Assembly: GCA_030068075.1 (NCBI GenBank)
Contig: JAINVK010001252.1
Coordinates: 58,081 to 122,080, forward strand
DNA from: Paguma larvata
Taxonomy: Eukaryota; Chordata; Mammalia; Carnivora; Viverridae
Reading direction: 5' to 3'
DNA length: 64,000 nucleotides
This document shows positions 20,730 through 31,779 of this stretch, piece after piece. The stretch's first letter is position 1. Each line of letters starts with the position of its first letter. The translations under genes and the position numbers were made by a program. Below the pieces are notes generated by a model. It searched no databases. It had not been told where the DNA came from and saw only the letters and a list, made by a program, of their open reading frames with translations.

Positions 20730-22200
20730 TTTGGGAAGGAAAAAAAAAGCACAACAAAAATCGTGCATAACACGGAGTGGCTTCACTTGTGGTTTTTTTC
20801 CATTACTTCCTCAGTTCATTTTTCTGCTGCCAATTTTAGAAGGCTATAAGTCATAGTTGTTGTTAAACTTTGTCAGTTAAAATGTAACTCTAAGAACAAG
20901 TCATATGATATGTTGTAGCCAAATGGCCTTCTGGAGGGAAGTTGTCGTGGAAGGCACAGTCTGCGAGTGAGTCCCGGTGGCCCCAGGTCCCCTCTGCTGT
21001 GTGTTACCCACGGTGCCCGCAGGCGGTCCTGGCCTTCTGGGCCCCAGGGCGGTCATTTATGCCACCTATGCTCCAAAGGGCCACCTATCAGAAGACAGTA
21101 GATGTGATGAGTCTAGTTTCCAACGTTTACTCTGTGTGACCCGGGACAGAATGTGGTCTCATACGGGTGATTTGTTACGAGGCCCTCACTTCGCTGCCCT
21201 AGAGATGACGGGATCCACTTTCTCATCAACCTTGACCCCGCGGAACCAGAAACTAAGAGGCCAGAAGGGAGGAACTGGCCCTTTGAGGCTGGGAGCGCCT
21301 GGCTTCTTCACATCGGCGCAGGGGAGCAGTGGACCGCAGGGGGCAGGCAGCCTGGCCCCTGCCTCTGGGACCTCGGTTAGGGGGTAAGGGGTTCGGTTTG
21401 CCCCCGCCCCCGGCATCGCGTGGGACTGGGTGCCTTCCGAGGGCAGGGCCCTGGGTGTCCCCAGCAGCTGCGGTGTTGAAGGCAAGGCCGGGAACACAGC
21501 ATTTACACATGCTTGTGCTTAAAACCAAGATCAAAGACAAATACCAAGAAGAGCAAACTCAGCCTGCAGCGAGGCCCGGCGGCCGGCGGCGGGGAGGGTC
21601 CTCCTTCCGGGCCTGTCTTCTGCGCTCTCTTCCGTCTGCTGTACTGTCGTCTGTCTGACGGTCCACTTGAAGCCACCTTGGGTCTCAGAGGAGAGCCGGG
21701 GGAAGCCATGGCAGGGCGTTAGGGAGACTTTCTCAGGGGCCAGGTTCCCAAACTGTGAGGCCGGCCGTCATCTCTGTGACGGGGCCAGACTCTTAAACTG
21801 GGAGGCAAAACCAGAACGGGGACCGTCGTTCTGAAAAACTTGGTCGTCGCTTTAATCCGTGAGACGATTGGAATTTCTGGGCCGACGGGTCTGATGCCAG
21901 ACTCTGCCCCTGACTTGCCACGCTACTTCCGGGGAGAAGCGGGGTTCTCCCAGGGCCTGAGGGTCCGTGTGTCTAAAGGGTGCTTGGGCCGCCTGCGCTG
22001 CGCGTGGGCACGCGGTACTCGGATGGGAGGTGCGGAGGCCGCTTAGCTGCCTGGCCGCCGGGCCCTCCGGGCCGTGGTCTGCTCGGTTCCAGGGATCCCG
22101 TGCCCCTGGCTTCAGAGTGACCTTGAAGCATCTCAGCTGGCCTGCCGGAGATGTCCATGCTTCTCTTTCGGACCCCTTTCCCCCTTCGGGGGCAGGATTC

Positions 22201-22225
22201 TTTGGTTCCTTCCTTCCTTCCTTCA
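22201..22225. repeat. (TTCC)n microsatellite
   Basis: Short run of TTCC units, interrupted at the start. Confidence 0.9.
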
Positions 22226-22962
22226 TCTGACAGATACATACCAAGGAGCTACTGTGCTCGGGGCCATGCGCAGGCCACCGCACACATCTGTGAGCAAGGA
22301 AAGTCCCCGTCTTGGTGGTGTCTCCTTCCTGGGGAGACGGCCAGCCCGTCCCACAAAGAACTTCGGGGTAAGATGCTGACTGCAGCAATGAAGGGGAGGA
22401 ACAAATTGGCGAGGGAGCGCACGACAGGAAAGATGACTCGTCTGCAGGAGTAGGTGAGGTGCCCTTGGATTTGCCGCTTCACCTCCCAGAGCCCCACCTG
22501 CGGGACGGGCGCACCGCCAGGTGCTTCGCGGCGTTGCTTGGAGAAGCGGGTAAAGTAACGCGTGTAGAAAGCCACTCTGGCCAGCGTCGGCTGCTTCCAG
22601 ACTCCCCCTTGTCCCCGGGAATCGGGCACCAGGGCCGTTTCCTGCCCTCTCTTTCGGATTAACCGATTTCACGGTCCAACCTTGCCTGGACAAACGGGAA
22701 AAACCCATTCCAAAAACAACCGGCCTTAAAACCATTTTCTTGGGAGGGAGGTGGAGAGCCCACGTGCCTCCGGATCCCTCAGCGCGGTCTCACCGCTAAA
22801 TCCAGAGTCCCGCGGTGGCCTGGAAAGAGCCCCCGCGGGGACAAGTTCTGAACCTCCTTCCATGTATGCTGCGTGCCTCAGGCCGCTCTGCCCTCCGGCC
22901 ACGGCTCCGCGGTGCTCCGACTACAGAGAAGGATCTAAAAAACTCAGGAAATGAACTCACAC

Positions 22963-22983
22963 TTTTTTTTTTTTTTTTTTTTT
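22963..22983. repeat. poly-T tract
   Basis: About 21 T without an adjacent SINE or L1 body. It may be a tail-only remnant or a simple homopolymer. Confidence 0.9.
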
Positions 22984-23258
22984 ACCTCCCCCTCCTCTTC
23001 CAAAACAGTGCAGCCTGGAAGAAAGCAAACAAAACAAGTGTGACTATTTAAAAAAGTATTGGAAAGCCCGTTCTGGACACGGTGTCTTTGAGCGGCTCCC
23101 CGGGGCGGATGTGTCCCCCGCAGCAGCCCGTGGCCCTCTGCGGGGAGGGGGCAGGCAGCCGTGTGGTCTCGGAGGAGGAGGGAGCCGACGGGCCTGACGA
23201 ACAGGCCCCCCTAGAACAAGCGTGTGCACCTGACACGCGCAGACGGCAGTCGCACACG

Positions 23259-23278
23259 CGCACGTGAGTCCACGTGCG
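23259..23278. promoter_or_regulatory. paired CACGTG E-boxes in an 8-bp inverted repeat
   Basis: cgcacgtg, agtc, cacgtgcg: perfect 8-bp arms around a 4-bp spacer, giving two CACGTG palindromes whose centres are 10 bp apart. CACGTG is the core for USF, MYC/MAX, TFE/MITF and CLOCK-type bHLH factors. The neighbourhood is CpG-rich. Confidence 0.55.
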
Positions 23279-23379
23279 TGCGGCCCCGTCACCCCCCAAA
23301 CTAGAGCTTCGTCCGCCCGCCTCCCAAGTGCAGACGACTTCTGCCCTGCGCGCGCGGGTGACTATTTCGGGTTTCTAGG

Positions 23380-23620
23380 TGCTCTCGTTTGGTTCGCGGC
23401 ATTCTCGGGGCTGTTATTAATAACACCGTTGGCTGCACGGAGGCTGGAGATGAAGTCTTTTCATTTCAGCCATCTGGTCAGGACGCTTTTCCTTTGATGA
23501 GGGAAAAAAAACCTTTGCTGTGTTTCAACTGGAATGCTGCCTCCCAATTAAGGTGACAGCAGATGCCGAGCGGCCCCGGCTTTGCAGGAATAGGATGCTC
23601 GGCCAGGCTCTGAGCGCCGG
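23380..23620. promoter_or_regulatory. possible conserved enhancer, AT-rich island
   Basis: In otherwise GC-rich DNA this piece carries gttattaataacacc, ttttcctttgatgagg (TCF/LEF-like ctttgatg), aaaacctttgctgtgtttca and cccaattaaggtgacag (homeodomain core). No repeat family explains it. Regulatory status is inferred from motif density only. Confidence 0.35.
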
Positions 23621-23804
23621 CTCCGTCCGGGGGAGGGGGGAGAAGGCCTTTCGTATCGATGGAGCTCGGGCCTGTGGCGCAGGTACCGGCTCGCAGGGCC
23701 CCGGCCAGGAGAGCCGGCTGTTTCCCGGCTGGCTCGGCTCCGCGCTCAGCTTTTCCATCGTGAGGCCGGGGCGATGCGCTACAGACACCCTCGGGAGACG
23801 TTCC

Positions 23805-23980
23805 TCTGCTTTCATAACAATGAAGGATTTTTTTTTTCTGACTCATCTTCAGAAGATTTCCCCCCCCTTCTTCGTTTGAAAATAAATATAATTAGTAACA
23901 GGCAGACGTACTGTATATAGCCAGCCCTTCCTATCCGGGCGAGTTATAATTAAATGTACATGCTGTCTGTTGTTCGCTGT
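23805..23980. promoter_or_regulatory. possible conserved enhancer, second AT-rich island
   Basis: Contains cataacaatgaagg (SOX-like), ctgactcatcttc (AP-1-like), aaataaatataattagtaac and gagttataattaaatgtac (homeodomain cores), flanked by CpG-rich DNA. No match to the repeat families seen elsewhere here. Confidence 0.35.
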
Positions 23981-24600
23981 CTGCTCAGCGCCTTGCCACC
24001 CGCTTTAGGGGAGCAGCAGCCCTGGGGAGGGGGCTGCGGGGGGAGAGGCCTAGGGGGGCTCCGAGCCCTGCGTCTGGTCAGAAGCGGAGACTCGACGTTC
24101 ACTAAATGGCAGATGTGACCGTTGCTCCCTCGCACCGTTCGGGCCGGGCCTTTTCCCCATTCTCAGCCTCGAGCTGCTCTAGGAGCCCCCAGATATGCCT
24201 GGTCAGAGCCGGGGTGCCGCCCCTCCCGTCCCCTCCCCGGAGCAGAGGGAGGGGAGCCAGGTATGGTCGTCGTCATGGCAACGTGGTGGCCGCTGCTGGC
24301 TGCCACCGGAGAGGGGCACCTGACTGCCTGCAGGTTAAGATCTGCTCTCTCCAGGCGAGGAGCCAAGACAGCGCTCCTTTGTTCCCGGTTCCCCGCCTGT
24401 GAGGCTGGCACCCGGGCCGAGGTCCCCGCCCCTGCGGCCGGAGCTCAGACAGGTTATCCCCAGGTAACCCGCGGCTCGCCTTCCTGACAAGAGGGCAGGC
24501 AGGCTGGGCGTCCTGTGGCCACCGTCCAGGCCCACGGAGAGCTCATGTTCTGCTGAAATCAGTGGGTCAGGCGGGCCGAGGAATGCGCATGCGCGCTCGG

Positions 24601-24601
24601 A

Positions 24602-24632
<31 letters not shown>

Positions 24633-24658
24633 GCACGCACACACGCACGCACGCACAC
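24601..24658. repeat. (CA)n microsatellite with CGCA interruptions
   Basis: About 58 bp, starting acacacatac and ending acgcacgcacaccg. Confidence 0.97.
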
Positions 24659-24839
24659 CGCTCGTGGGCATGTTCTGGGACCGCGGCACAGCCAGTAGGC
24701 TCAGTGACACGGGAGAGGCTGCCGCGCCTCCCGCCTCCTGTCCCTCGGGCGGGCAAGGCGGTGACCGGATGACTAGTTGGCACGGCCCTCCCCAGCCTGG
24801 ATCGAAGGCAGCAGGAGTCATCTGAGCCACGGGCACCTT

Positions 24840-25010
24840 TACCCAAGTTGCTCAAAGTGTTTTCCGAGCAAACAGTTGTTTCATAACACCCGTGAGAAGT
24901 AGGTGGGGTGACAAAGCATTCTTTGTCCCTGTCTTATGGATGGGGAAATTGAAAAGCTTGCCCAGCCAGGTGGTGAGGCCAAGAAAGGAAGGAGGGAGCT
25001 CTCTCACCCA
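24840..25010 (-). mobile_element. MIR-like fragment, diverged
   Basis: tttcataacacccgtgagaa, ccctgtcttatggatgggga, aattgaaaagcttgcccagc follow MIR in reverse orientation (normally '...acaaccctgtgaggtaggt...ccattttacagatgaggaaactgag...gttaagtaacttgccca'). Confidence 0.5.
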
Positions 25011-25274
25011 GGGCTCTGGGGCGCGGAGGGCCGGGATCTCTGCCTGGCTCTCGGGCTGGTATGGGCCCTGTCACTAACTCCTGGTGGGGGGATCCGGGGA
25101 GGGGTGGGGAGGCCCTTCGGAGAAGGAGGTCAGAGGTGGTGGAGGCTCAGGCTTCTCCTGCAGCGCTGAGGGGCCGCCAGGAACTCAGTTACTGCCCTTG
25201 GTCTGAGGTATTGACACCGGCGATCCGGAAGGTGTCCGTTGGCTTGAAGTCACTGGACTCTCGGAGGCAGTCAC

Positions 25275-25420
25275 CAGATCCCTGCGCAGCACCCTGTGCC
25301 GGCCCAGGGATGGTTCCCGGCACCAGGGGTACATGGCCAGCGAGGCACGCGTGGCCTCTGGCCTGAGGAGCTTGTAGGACGCAGATAATCACACGTAACA
25401 TTAAGAAGAAATAGTTTCCT
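25275..25420 (+). repeat. old interspersed repeat, family unassigned
   Basis: accctgtgccggcccaggga, then cctgaggagcttgtaggacg and aatcacacgtaaca, resembles a common mammalian repeat with the 'tgtgccaggcactgtg ... ggagcttacagtctag' signature. Confidence 0.35.
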
Positions 25421-26104
25421 AGGCTGCCGTGCGCCATGAGGAAAGCACAGATGCTGCGACTGCCAGAGACTGGCTGGAGGGAGGGCGGGGGACAGGGGCA
25501 GTTTGAGAGAGGAATCAGGGAAGGAGTCTCCGTGGGCTAATCCCAAACGAGGAGAAGGAGCCAGGCCTGGACCAGCATTCCAAGGGGGAGGGACGGCTGC
25601 GCAGGGGCCCCGAGAAGACCGTGAGGGTGACCTGTCCCAAGATTAAGGAGAAGGATGCTGCTCCTGGATGACGGCAAGGGGGTGTGTGTAGGGACCTGGT
25701 CATGGGCCAGGGGGCCAGGCATGGTTCTGGGTGCAAGGGGGCGGTGCAGGAGTGAGGACCTCCTGGGGGGTTGCATGGACACCTTTTTCTGAGGGACTCG
25801 ATGCAGGGTGTGATGGATGATTTCTAGGCGTTTGCTTGGGCCGGGGGCCAGGGCTGTGGAGCAAGGCAGGGAGACCGAGGAGTTTGAGATGCCTGCTTCT
25901 GGGTGGCTACGCGAGGGGCTTGGGCATCTGTGTTTCTTCAGCCCTCCCTCTCAGACCGCGGAGAAGAAAGAAGGTGAGCACCTGAGCCTTCCAGAGCTCA
26001 AACCCCATCTTTTCCGAGGAGGAGCAGAGTCCCGATGTCTAAGCTGGAGCAGGTCTCTGTCATTGTCGGTTTATCCGTGGGCGGCAGACTAGCCTGGGTT
26101 GCTG

Positions 26105-26492
26105 TACAATCGTCCCCATTATTCATGGGGGCCTGAAACTGCGGACAGTACCGCAACCTATATATGCGGCACGTTTTTCCTACAGATGTGTATGGTACAG
26201 TTTAATTTACAAATTAGGCATATTAAGAGTGACAACAATAGCTAATAATAAAATAGAACAATTACAGCAATATACTGTCGTAAAAGCTACGTGAATGCGG
26301 TCTTTCTCTCAAACTGTCTTGTGACGACAGGGGATGCTCAGATGCCCACGTGATGGGATGAAGCGGGGTGGATGATGTGGGCGTTGTCACCTGGCCGTAG
26401 ACTCATCAGGAGGATCACCTTTCCGGCCCCAGTTGACCACAGGTAACTGAAACCGCAGACAGCAAAACCACAGATAAGTTGGGGGACTCCTA
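26105..26492 (+). mobile_element. Tigger (pogo-type) non-autonomous DNA transposon
   Basis: TA dinucleotides at both ends (26105-26106, 26491-26492) are the expected target duplication. Terminal inverted repeats are recognisable: caatcgtccccattattcat on the left against cagataagttgggggactcc on the right. Interior blocks agtttaatttacaaattagg, caacaatagctaataataaa and atagaacaattacagcaata are typical of an abundant mammalian Tigger-derived element. The transposase region is absent. The subfamily is not assigned. Confidence 0.8.
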
Positions 26493-26970
26493 TATGTGAT
26501 GTGGTGAACGGCCTTCTGTGGACCCAGCTTGCGTGTCCCTTCCCATACGGCCCCTTCCTTCCATGGCCAAATCCTCAGTCATTTACCCTTGGGCGGGTAC
26601 AGATCATACTTTGGCTGATCTGTTACCTGTGGGTAAGGAAGGACCTAAGTCTTGCCTGTCTTTTGACTGAGAAAATAGAATGGTAAAAGTGATTAGCTAG
26701 TTCTCTCGAGTAGGGGCATTTGAAGAGGAAGGGCCCATGTGGCCACTGACCAGAGAGGAGTCCACTAAGCAGGAGGGCTAGGATTCTTTGTGGCCACTGA
26801 CTTGGCATGGCGCTTTGAAGAACATGCTAATTCTTTCCCCAGAGTATAAACTGAAAGCTACAAAAAAAGATCGCATCGGAGAAAACAGCCCAAGCCCCCT
26901 ATTGGGCCCGCCTACTACAGGGTCCACTCGGAGCCATCAGTGCAATAGAAATTCTGATTCTAGGTCTCCC
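26493..26970. other. unique sequence
   Basis: No gene or repeat recognised between the DNA transposon and the Lys SINE. Confidence 0.4.
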
Positions 26971-27109
26971 AGGAATTATCATCGTCATCGTTATCATTAT
27001 TATTTTTAAGTAAGCTCTACACCCAGCGTGGGGCCCGAACTCACAACCGGAGACCCAGAGTCCCAGGCTCCACCGAACGAGCCAGCCAGGCGTCCCTCCG
27101 AGGAATTAT
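26971..27109 (-). mobile_element. short tRNA-Lys SINE
   Basis: T/ATT-rich tail, ttaagtaagctctacaccca, gtggggcccgaactcacaac, head end cgagccagccaggcgtccc. It is flanked by aggaattat on both sides (26971-26979, 27101-27109). Confidence 0.88.
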
Positions 27110-27399
27110 TTTGGAGCTGAGGACGCATTATAATATTTACGTCTATGGGAATTTCCTGGCATCTCGTTGTAAAGCTTCATGGTGTGGCATGGGGCTTACA
27201 TCATGGCTTCCACACGGGAAGTTTCCGGTGTGCCGAGAACGTTGTATTAGGAGGTTGTCTTTCCGTGTCCCGGGAATGGTTTCAGGGACATCGGTTCTCA
27301 GACCCCAAGAACTCCTTGGGTGAAGACTCAGAAGCTCGCTCATTATGATCGGCTTTGCAGCGGACAGAACCACGACCACCTACGTGGTGTTCTGAGGTG

Positions 27400-27545
27400 C
27401 CCCAAGTGCTTTCAAGGCCAGCTTCTCATTTGAGTCCGCTGTGCAGACGCGGTGGCTCAAAGAAGTCAAGCCCTTTGTCCAAAGTCACTCAGCAAAGGGA
27501 GGGCTGAGAATCAGTCCTGGTCCCCAGACCTCTCCCACTTTCCCA
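27400..27545 (-). mobile_element. MIR SINE fragment
   Basis: gcggtggctcaaagaagtca, agccctttgtccaaagtcac, tcagcaaagggagggctgag, aatcagtcctggtccccaga follow the reverse MIR core (gaggttaagtaacttgcccaaggtcacacagc...). Confidence 0.65.
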
Positions 27546-28490
27546 AGTCCCTGTCATTCCATCTTCGGTGGCAGTGGGCCAGGGTGGTTCTGGGCCCGTG
27601 GGCTGATGTCACTGTGAGTTCCACGAGCCCTGCCCAGGAGGTGCTTGGAACGCCCTGAGCTCGCTCTCGGGAACTAGTTCGGCTCACAGAGGGCTATGTC
27701 GCAACGTGACCAATGGATGAGAGAAGGTTGACAGCCATTCCTTCGCCAAAGTGAATCAAGGTCATTTGTCACCTCAGGAAGCACACGGAGCAGTGACACT
27801 CAGCAGGGAGGCACGCTGCTCCTGAGCCAAGCCCGCAGTGTGGCCTGGCACCTCTCCCGTGTGGGAGGGAGAAGGGGAGCTTCTGGAAGTGGGTACATGC
27901 CAGGTAGCCAGGCCCGGGAGCCCAGAGCCCTGGAGACCTCGGTCATAGCTGACTCAGCTTCTCTTTTGAGAAAGGAACCCAATGCAACGTGGGGGTTGCA
28001 TCCACGAGCTGGGGTAAGGGTGCCAGGACACAGGAGGCAGCGGTGGGAGCTGGTGACTGCCATTGCTGGCTGAGGCCTTCGGGATACTGTGACAGGCATA
28101 ACTGTCGGGTCAGCAGCTCCCGTCCCTCTGGTGTCACCGGAGGAAATCATGCTAACTGTGAGCTACCAGAGCGTCCTCACAGAGACCCTCTCTCTTCCTA
28201 ATCAGCAGGTGGCACTTGCTTGCTTTTTATGAAGGAGTCCAGAAGCTTCCACCTACACTGCTGTCCATTGAAGTGCTGTGCCTCAGAGGAGGACGCCCTC
28301 ATGGGTGGGGGGCCGGGCCCGGGGATAGAGGGGTTGTTGCCTGTGCCCTGTACGGGGCATGCCCCGTGTCTGACGAGCTAAGACAGAGCCTCGTCTCACC
28401 GGGCCTTCCATCTTACGTTGGTAACATCGGCCTCCTTCACAGCTTCCTTTTGGGTTTTCTTGCTCAGGGGAACAGCACTGAAATGTGCTT
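27546..28490. other. unique sequence
   Basis: No gene recognised. The word tcagcaggtggc (28202-28213) fits the CTCF core at 11 of 12 positions, a weaker candidate than the one at 2433. Confidence 0.4.
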
Positions 28491-29000
28491 GTAGTTCCCG
28501 ACCCAGGCCTCAGCTCAGGTGTCCCTCCCTGAGAGAGGTCTTCCTGATATGCGTTAGCTGGCCCCTGCCAATCTATTTATTTTTTAATTTCTTATTTAGT
28601 TTTGAGGGAGAGAGACAGAGTGTGAGCCGGGGAGGGGCAGAGAGAGAGAGGGACACACAGAATCCAAAGCAGGCTCCAGGCTCTGAGCCGCCAGCATGGA
28701 GCCCAACGTGGGGCTCGAAACCATGACTGTGAGATCATGACCTGAGCCAAAATCAAGAGTCAGGCCCTTAACCAGCTGAGCCAGCCAGGTGCCCCGGCCC
28801 CCTGCCGATCTTCATGTTCCCCTGGGCACTTACCAGAAATGATTTGTTTGTTTGTTGCTTCTGATTCTCAAAATGCAAGCTCCTCGAGGGATGGGAGCAT
28901 GCCTAGTTTAGCTCGCCGTCACACCCTAGCTTGGTGCTAGGGACACACAGTATCTGTCCTTTGAAGGAATGAAAGAATGAATGAATAAATGCAACCAAGT
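28491..29000 (+). mobile_element. L2 LINE 3' end, split by a SINE
   Basis: Left part 28491-28573 (aggcctcagctcaggtgtcc, gagagaggtcttcctgat) is the L2 '...ctcaaatgtcacctcctctgagaggccttccctgac' region. The right part continues to the end (gcaagctcctcgagggatgg, caccctagcttggtgctagg) and ends gaatgaaagaatgaatgaat. A felid SINE sits at 28575-28795. Confidence 0.75.
28558..28811 (-). mobile_element. felid SINE inserted in L2
   Basis: The minus copy at 28575-28795 ends gagccagccaggtgcccc. Flanks ggcccctgccaatct and ggccccctgccgatct are a two-difference TSD taken from the L2 host. Confidence 0.95.
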
Positions 29001-29022
29001 GTCTGGCGTGGATGTGGGCACC

Positions 29023-29255
29023 GGGAGGGGCAGGTTTAATGTTCATTTCTTCTTGAGAGAGAGAGACAGAGCGTGAGTGGGGGAGGAGCAGAGAGGGAAG
29101 GAGACACAGAATCCGAAGCAGGCTCCAGGCTCTGAGCCGTCGGCACAGAGCCCGATGCGGGGCTCGAACTCGGGAACAGCAAAATCATGACCTAGGCCAA
29201 AGTCGGACGCTTAACTGACTGAGCCACCCAGACGCCCCCAGGAGGGGCGGGTTTA
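29023..29255 (-). mobile_element. felid SINE with 16-bp TSD
   Basis: Body 29039-29238 ends gagccacccagacgcccc. gggaggggcaggttta (29023-29038) matches aggaggggcgggttta (29240-29255) with two differences. The poly-T tail is very short. Confidence 0.95.
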
Positions 29256-31200
29256 TACCAGTGGATGCCCTACAAGGGCCCTCTCAGATGCTCCCAGGCG
29301 CCATGGCCAGCATGGCGCCACCTGTGAGCTCCCGGACCCCTGTGGGCTCCTCCCGGGCTGAGCGGGAGGCGCGTCCCCAGTGGCTCGGTCATTATCTGAC
29401 GGATGAGTGGGTTGTGCAGATGAACAAACAGTGACGGACCGTGAGGTCAGGCATAATTCAGCTTCAGAAACTGCACGTGTCAATAGAATCGCGGAGCCCA
29501 GGAATGTGTTTTTCGTCGCTGTAAGCCTGCTGCAAGAGACCGCACCTGCTTCCTGACCCAGGAACGTGGGAAAGAGAAAGGCCCGGCCTGTTTTGGTGCC
29601 GGCAGTGGTGCTGGTAGTAGTAGAAGAATGCCCTTCTTCTGATTCAGAGCGGGGAGGCGCTCTGGTGCCCTGCCATCGCCTGAGGACCGCGGGGTGAGTC
29701 GCTGCGTGGCTCCTTGCCCTTCCCCGTCCGCGTTCTGGCAAGCGACTTGTTCCGACAAGTACTCGCTTTGGGGGATGGAACAGCCTCTCTTTTGTCCAAA
29801 ACCTTCCCCTGAATTAAAGATGTACAAAGAACGCTTCGAAGAGGAAAATCATTGGGTTGGGAAGAGGAGACTGTGTCTCATTTGGACACTCAGGTCCTTA
29901 GCTCTTGCCCCGAGAGTTTCTGTCATCTGCTCCTCTGGTGCCCACAGCGCACCAGGCCTTTTGGCTCCCAGCCTGGTGTGGTATCCGTGGCTTCCTCCTT
30001 CCCGGGAGTCAGCCACATGCCCTTGAACCTTCATCCCTTCCTCTCCCCTGCTCCCGGTTATCCTGCGAAGAGGACACGGCAACTGAACAGCAGGCTTCTG
30101 GAGCCCAGAGTCGAAGCCCTGCCCAGAGACCCTGACTCCATCACGAAAGCTATTCAGGCACAGAAAGAAAGCAAGACTCTGGGGAAGCACAGCTTCCAGG
30201 GCCACCGTGGTGGGACTTCTGGGAGGGCTGGGGTTAGCTCTGGGGGATTCGAGTGGTGCCAGGTGACAAGCTCCCTCCCATGCCCCCAGTCTTCTCTCTT
30301 GCCCAAGTGGCTGCTGGTGGGAGGCATGGCCTCCCCTTTTCAGGAGTGGGAGGGGCTGCCTTCCTGCAGTCAGGACCAAATACTGGTATTACTTGGGCCA
30401 CATAACGGATCCCCCACAGCGCCCCTGTGTGGTTGGTGCTGTCATTACCTTGTAGTTTCTCGTGGAAGGGGAGGCCCGGCAGTGGAACCCATGTGTGTAT
30501 AGGGCCTGCACCGTGCTATCCAGAGGCAGGGGGCATTTGATGGATGGGGCCCACAATGCAGACCCAACACCAACTCACACACCCTACACCTTCTGTAGGA
30601 ATCCTCTTCTCAGCTAGGGGCTGTGGGCTATCCACTTGGGATTCAACCTACATATCCAAGCTTTTGTAAATCTCCGCTTGATCAAATGAGCAGGTTTATT
30701 TATGCCTTGATTCTTGAAAATACTTGAAATGTTTATTTCTTCCCGCCTCTTGTTCTTTCAAGCTTGAAATTTCTCAGCACATCGAAGTCTTCAAAATGCC
30801 CTCAAACTTCTGTCTCCAAAGGCATTTTACTTGGCTCTATCTGCATGGCAGGAAATGCCTCTCCTTTGGGAGGTTAATGTTTGTGTTTGGTTCTCGAGTT
30901 TGGGGCTGTTTAGAGGAACAGACACCAAGATGGGCAGTCTTTTTCTCAGATGAGCCATAATTTATGCTACGTTTTCATAGATTTCAATTATTCCAGGTAG
31001 GGTTGGCCAAGCTCTGCATGGGGTTTGATGTTCAGTGGTTTTATCTTGGTGAAACCTGTTGTTTTTATGGTTTGGATAAACGGAAAAGTCCTCATGGCAG
31101 TTGCTGTACAATCAATGCCTGTACATATCATATGGACAGAGTTACCATATTGCACTCGGAATGAGTTTATCTTTCTAAAGATCCTCTTACCTGGTCATTT
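29256..31200. other. unique sequence, about 1.9 kb
   Basis: No repeat or gene recognised. Frames at 29852-30502 (plus) and 29849-30379 (minus) overlap each other and lack features of real exons. 30650-31195 is AT-richer and repeat-free and could hold conserved noncoding sequence. Confidence 0.4.
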
Positions 31201-31425
31201 AAAAAATATCACCTAAGGGCTCCTGGGTGGCTCAGTCAGGTAAGCGTCCAACTCTTGATTTTGGCTCAGGGCACGATCTCACAGTTTTGTGAGTCGGGCT
31301 CTGTGCCGACAGTGTGGAGCCTTCTGGGGATTCTCCCTCTCTGCCCATCCCCTACTCACGCTCTTTCTGTCTCTCTCAAAATAAATAAATAAAACATAAA
31401 ACAATACATTAAAAAATGTCACTTA
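31201..31425 (+). mobile_element. felid SINE with 15-bp TSD
   Basis: Body 31216-31410 has the head gggctcctgggtggctcagt but lacks part of the B-box region, and has a shortened CT body. aaaaaatatcaccta and aaaaaatgtcactta flank it (31201-31215, 31411-31425). Confidence 0.94.
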
Positions 31426-31779
31426 GTTACCTAGATAACCATTTTCCATAAAGGAGAACAAAACCTAGTTCTCAACTTCTTGTCCCAACTTTAGTGCCTT
31501 CCCTCTGCCTGCCGGCATCTGTGTCTGGTTCTCTCCAGGACTGAGAACGAGCCGCCTTTTCCTCTGCAGGGCCAGCCGTTCCTCAGGCTGGCCTCCCGCA
31601 CCTGAGGGGCACCCACCCTTCCCTTCCCGTGGCTGTCTCGCACCCTGAGGGAAGTACTCTGACCCTGGAGGGCCCGGGTCTTCCATCTCTGCACAGCTAA
31701 CTGTGCTAAGCTGGGAGCGGTCTGCACTCCTGCTCAGCTGACCCGTCTGGCCCCCTTCTTACTGAACCCCCGTTTCCGC

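Larger units (their letters stand above)
17856..26104. other. long interval free of the felid SINE, mostly unique
   Basis: About 8.2 kb with no felid SINE, L1 or recognised gene. It is GC-rich with several CpG-rich patches (19.3-19.5, 20.0-20.2, 22.0, 23.1-23.4 kb). Microsatellites, a quadruplex motif, paired E-boxes and two AT-rich islands are listed separately. Open frames up to 228 codons (19247-19933, minus) show no domain and shift with GC content. At 22225-22350 a weak old-repeat signature is possible. Confidence 0.5.

Noticed and set aside
21326..21345. CTCF-like ggaccgcagggggcagg
   Set aside because: About 10 of 12 core positions match; suggestive but too weak to list as a feature.
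30650..31195. Possible exon or processed pseudogene in AT-rich DNA
   Set aside because: No poly-A tail, no TSD and no recognisable protein; left as unique sequence.
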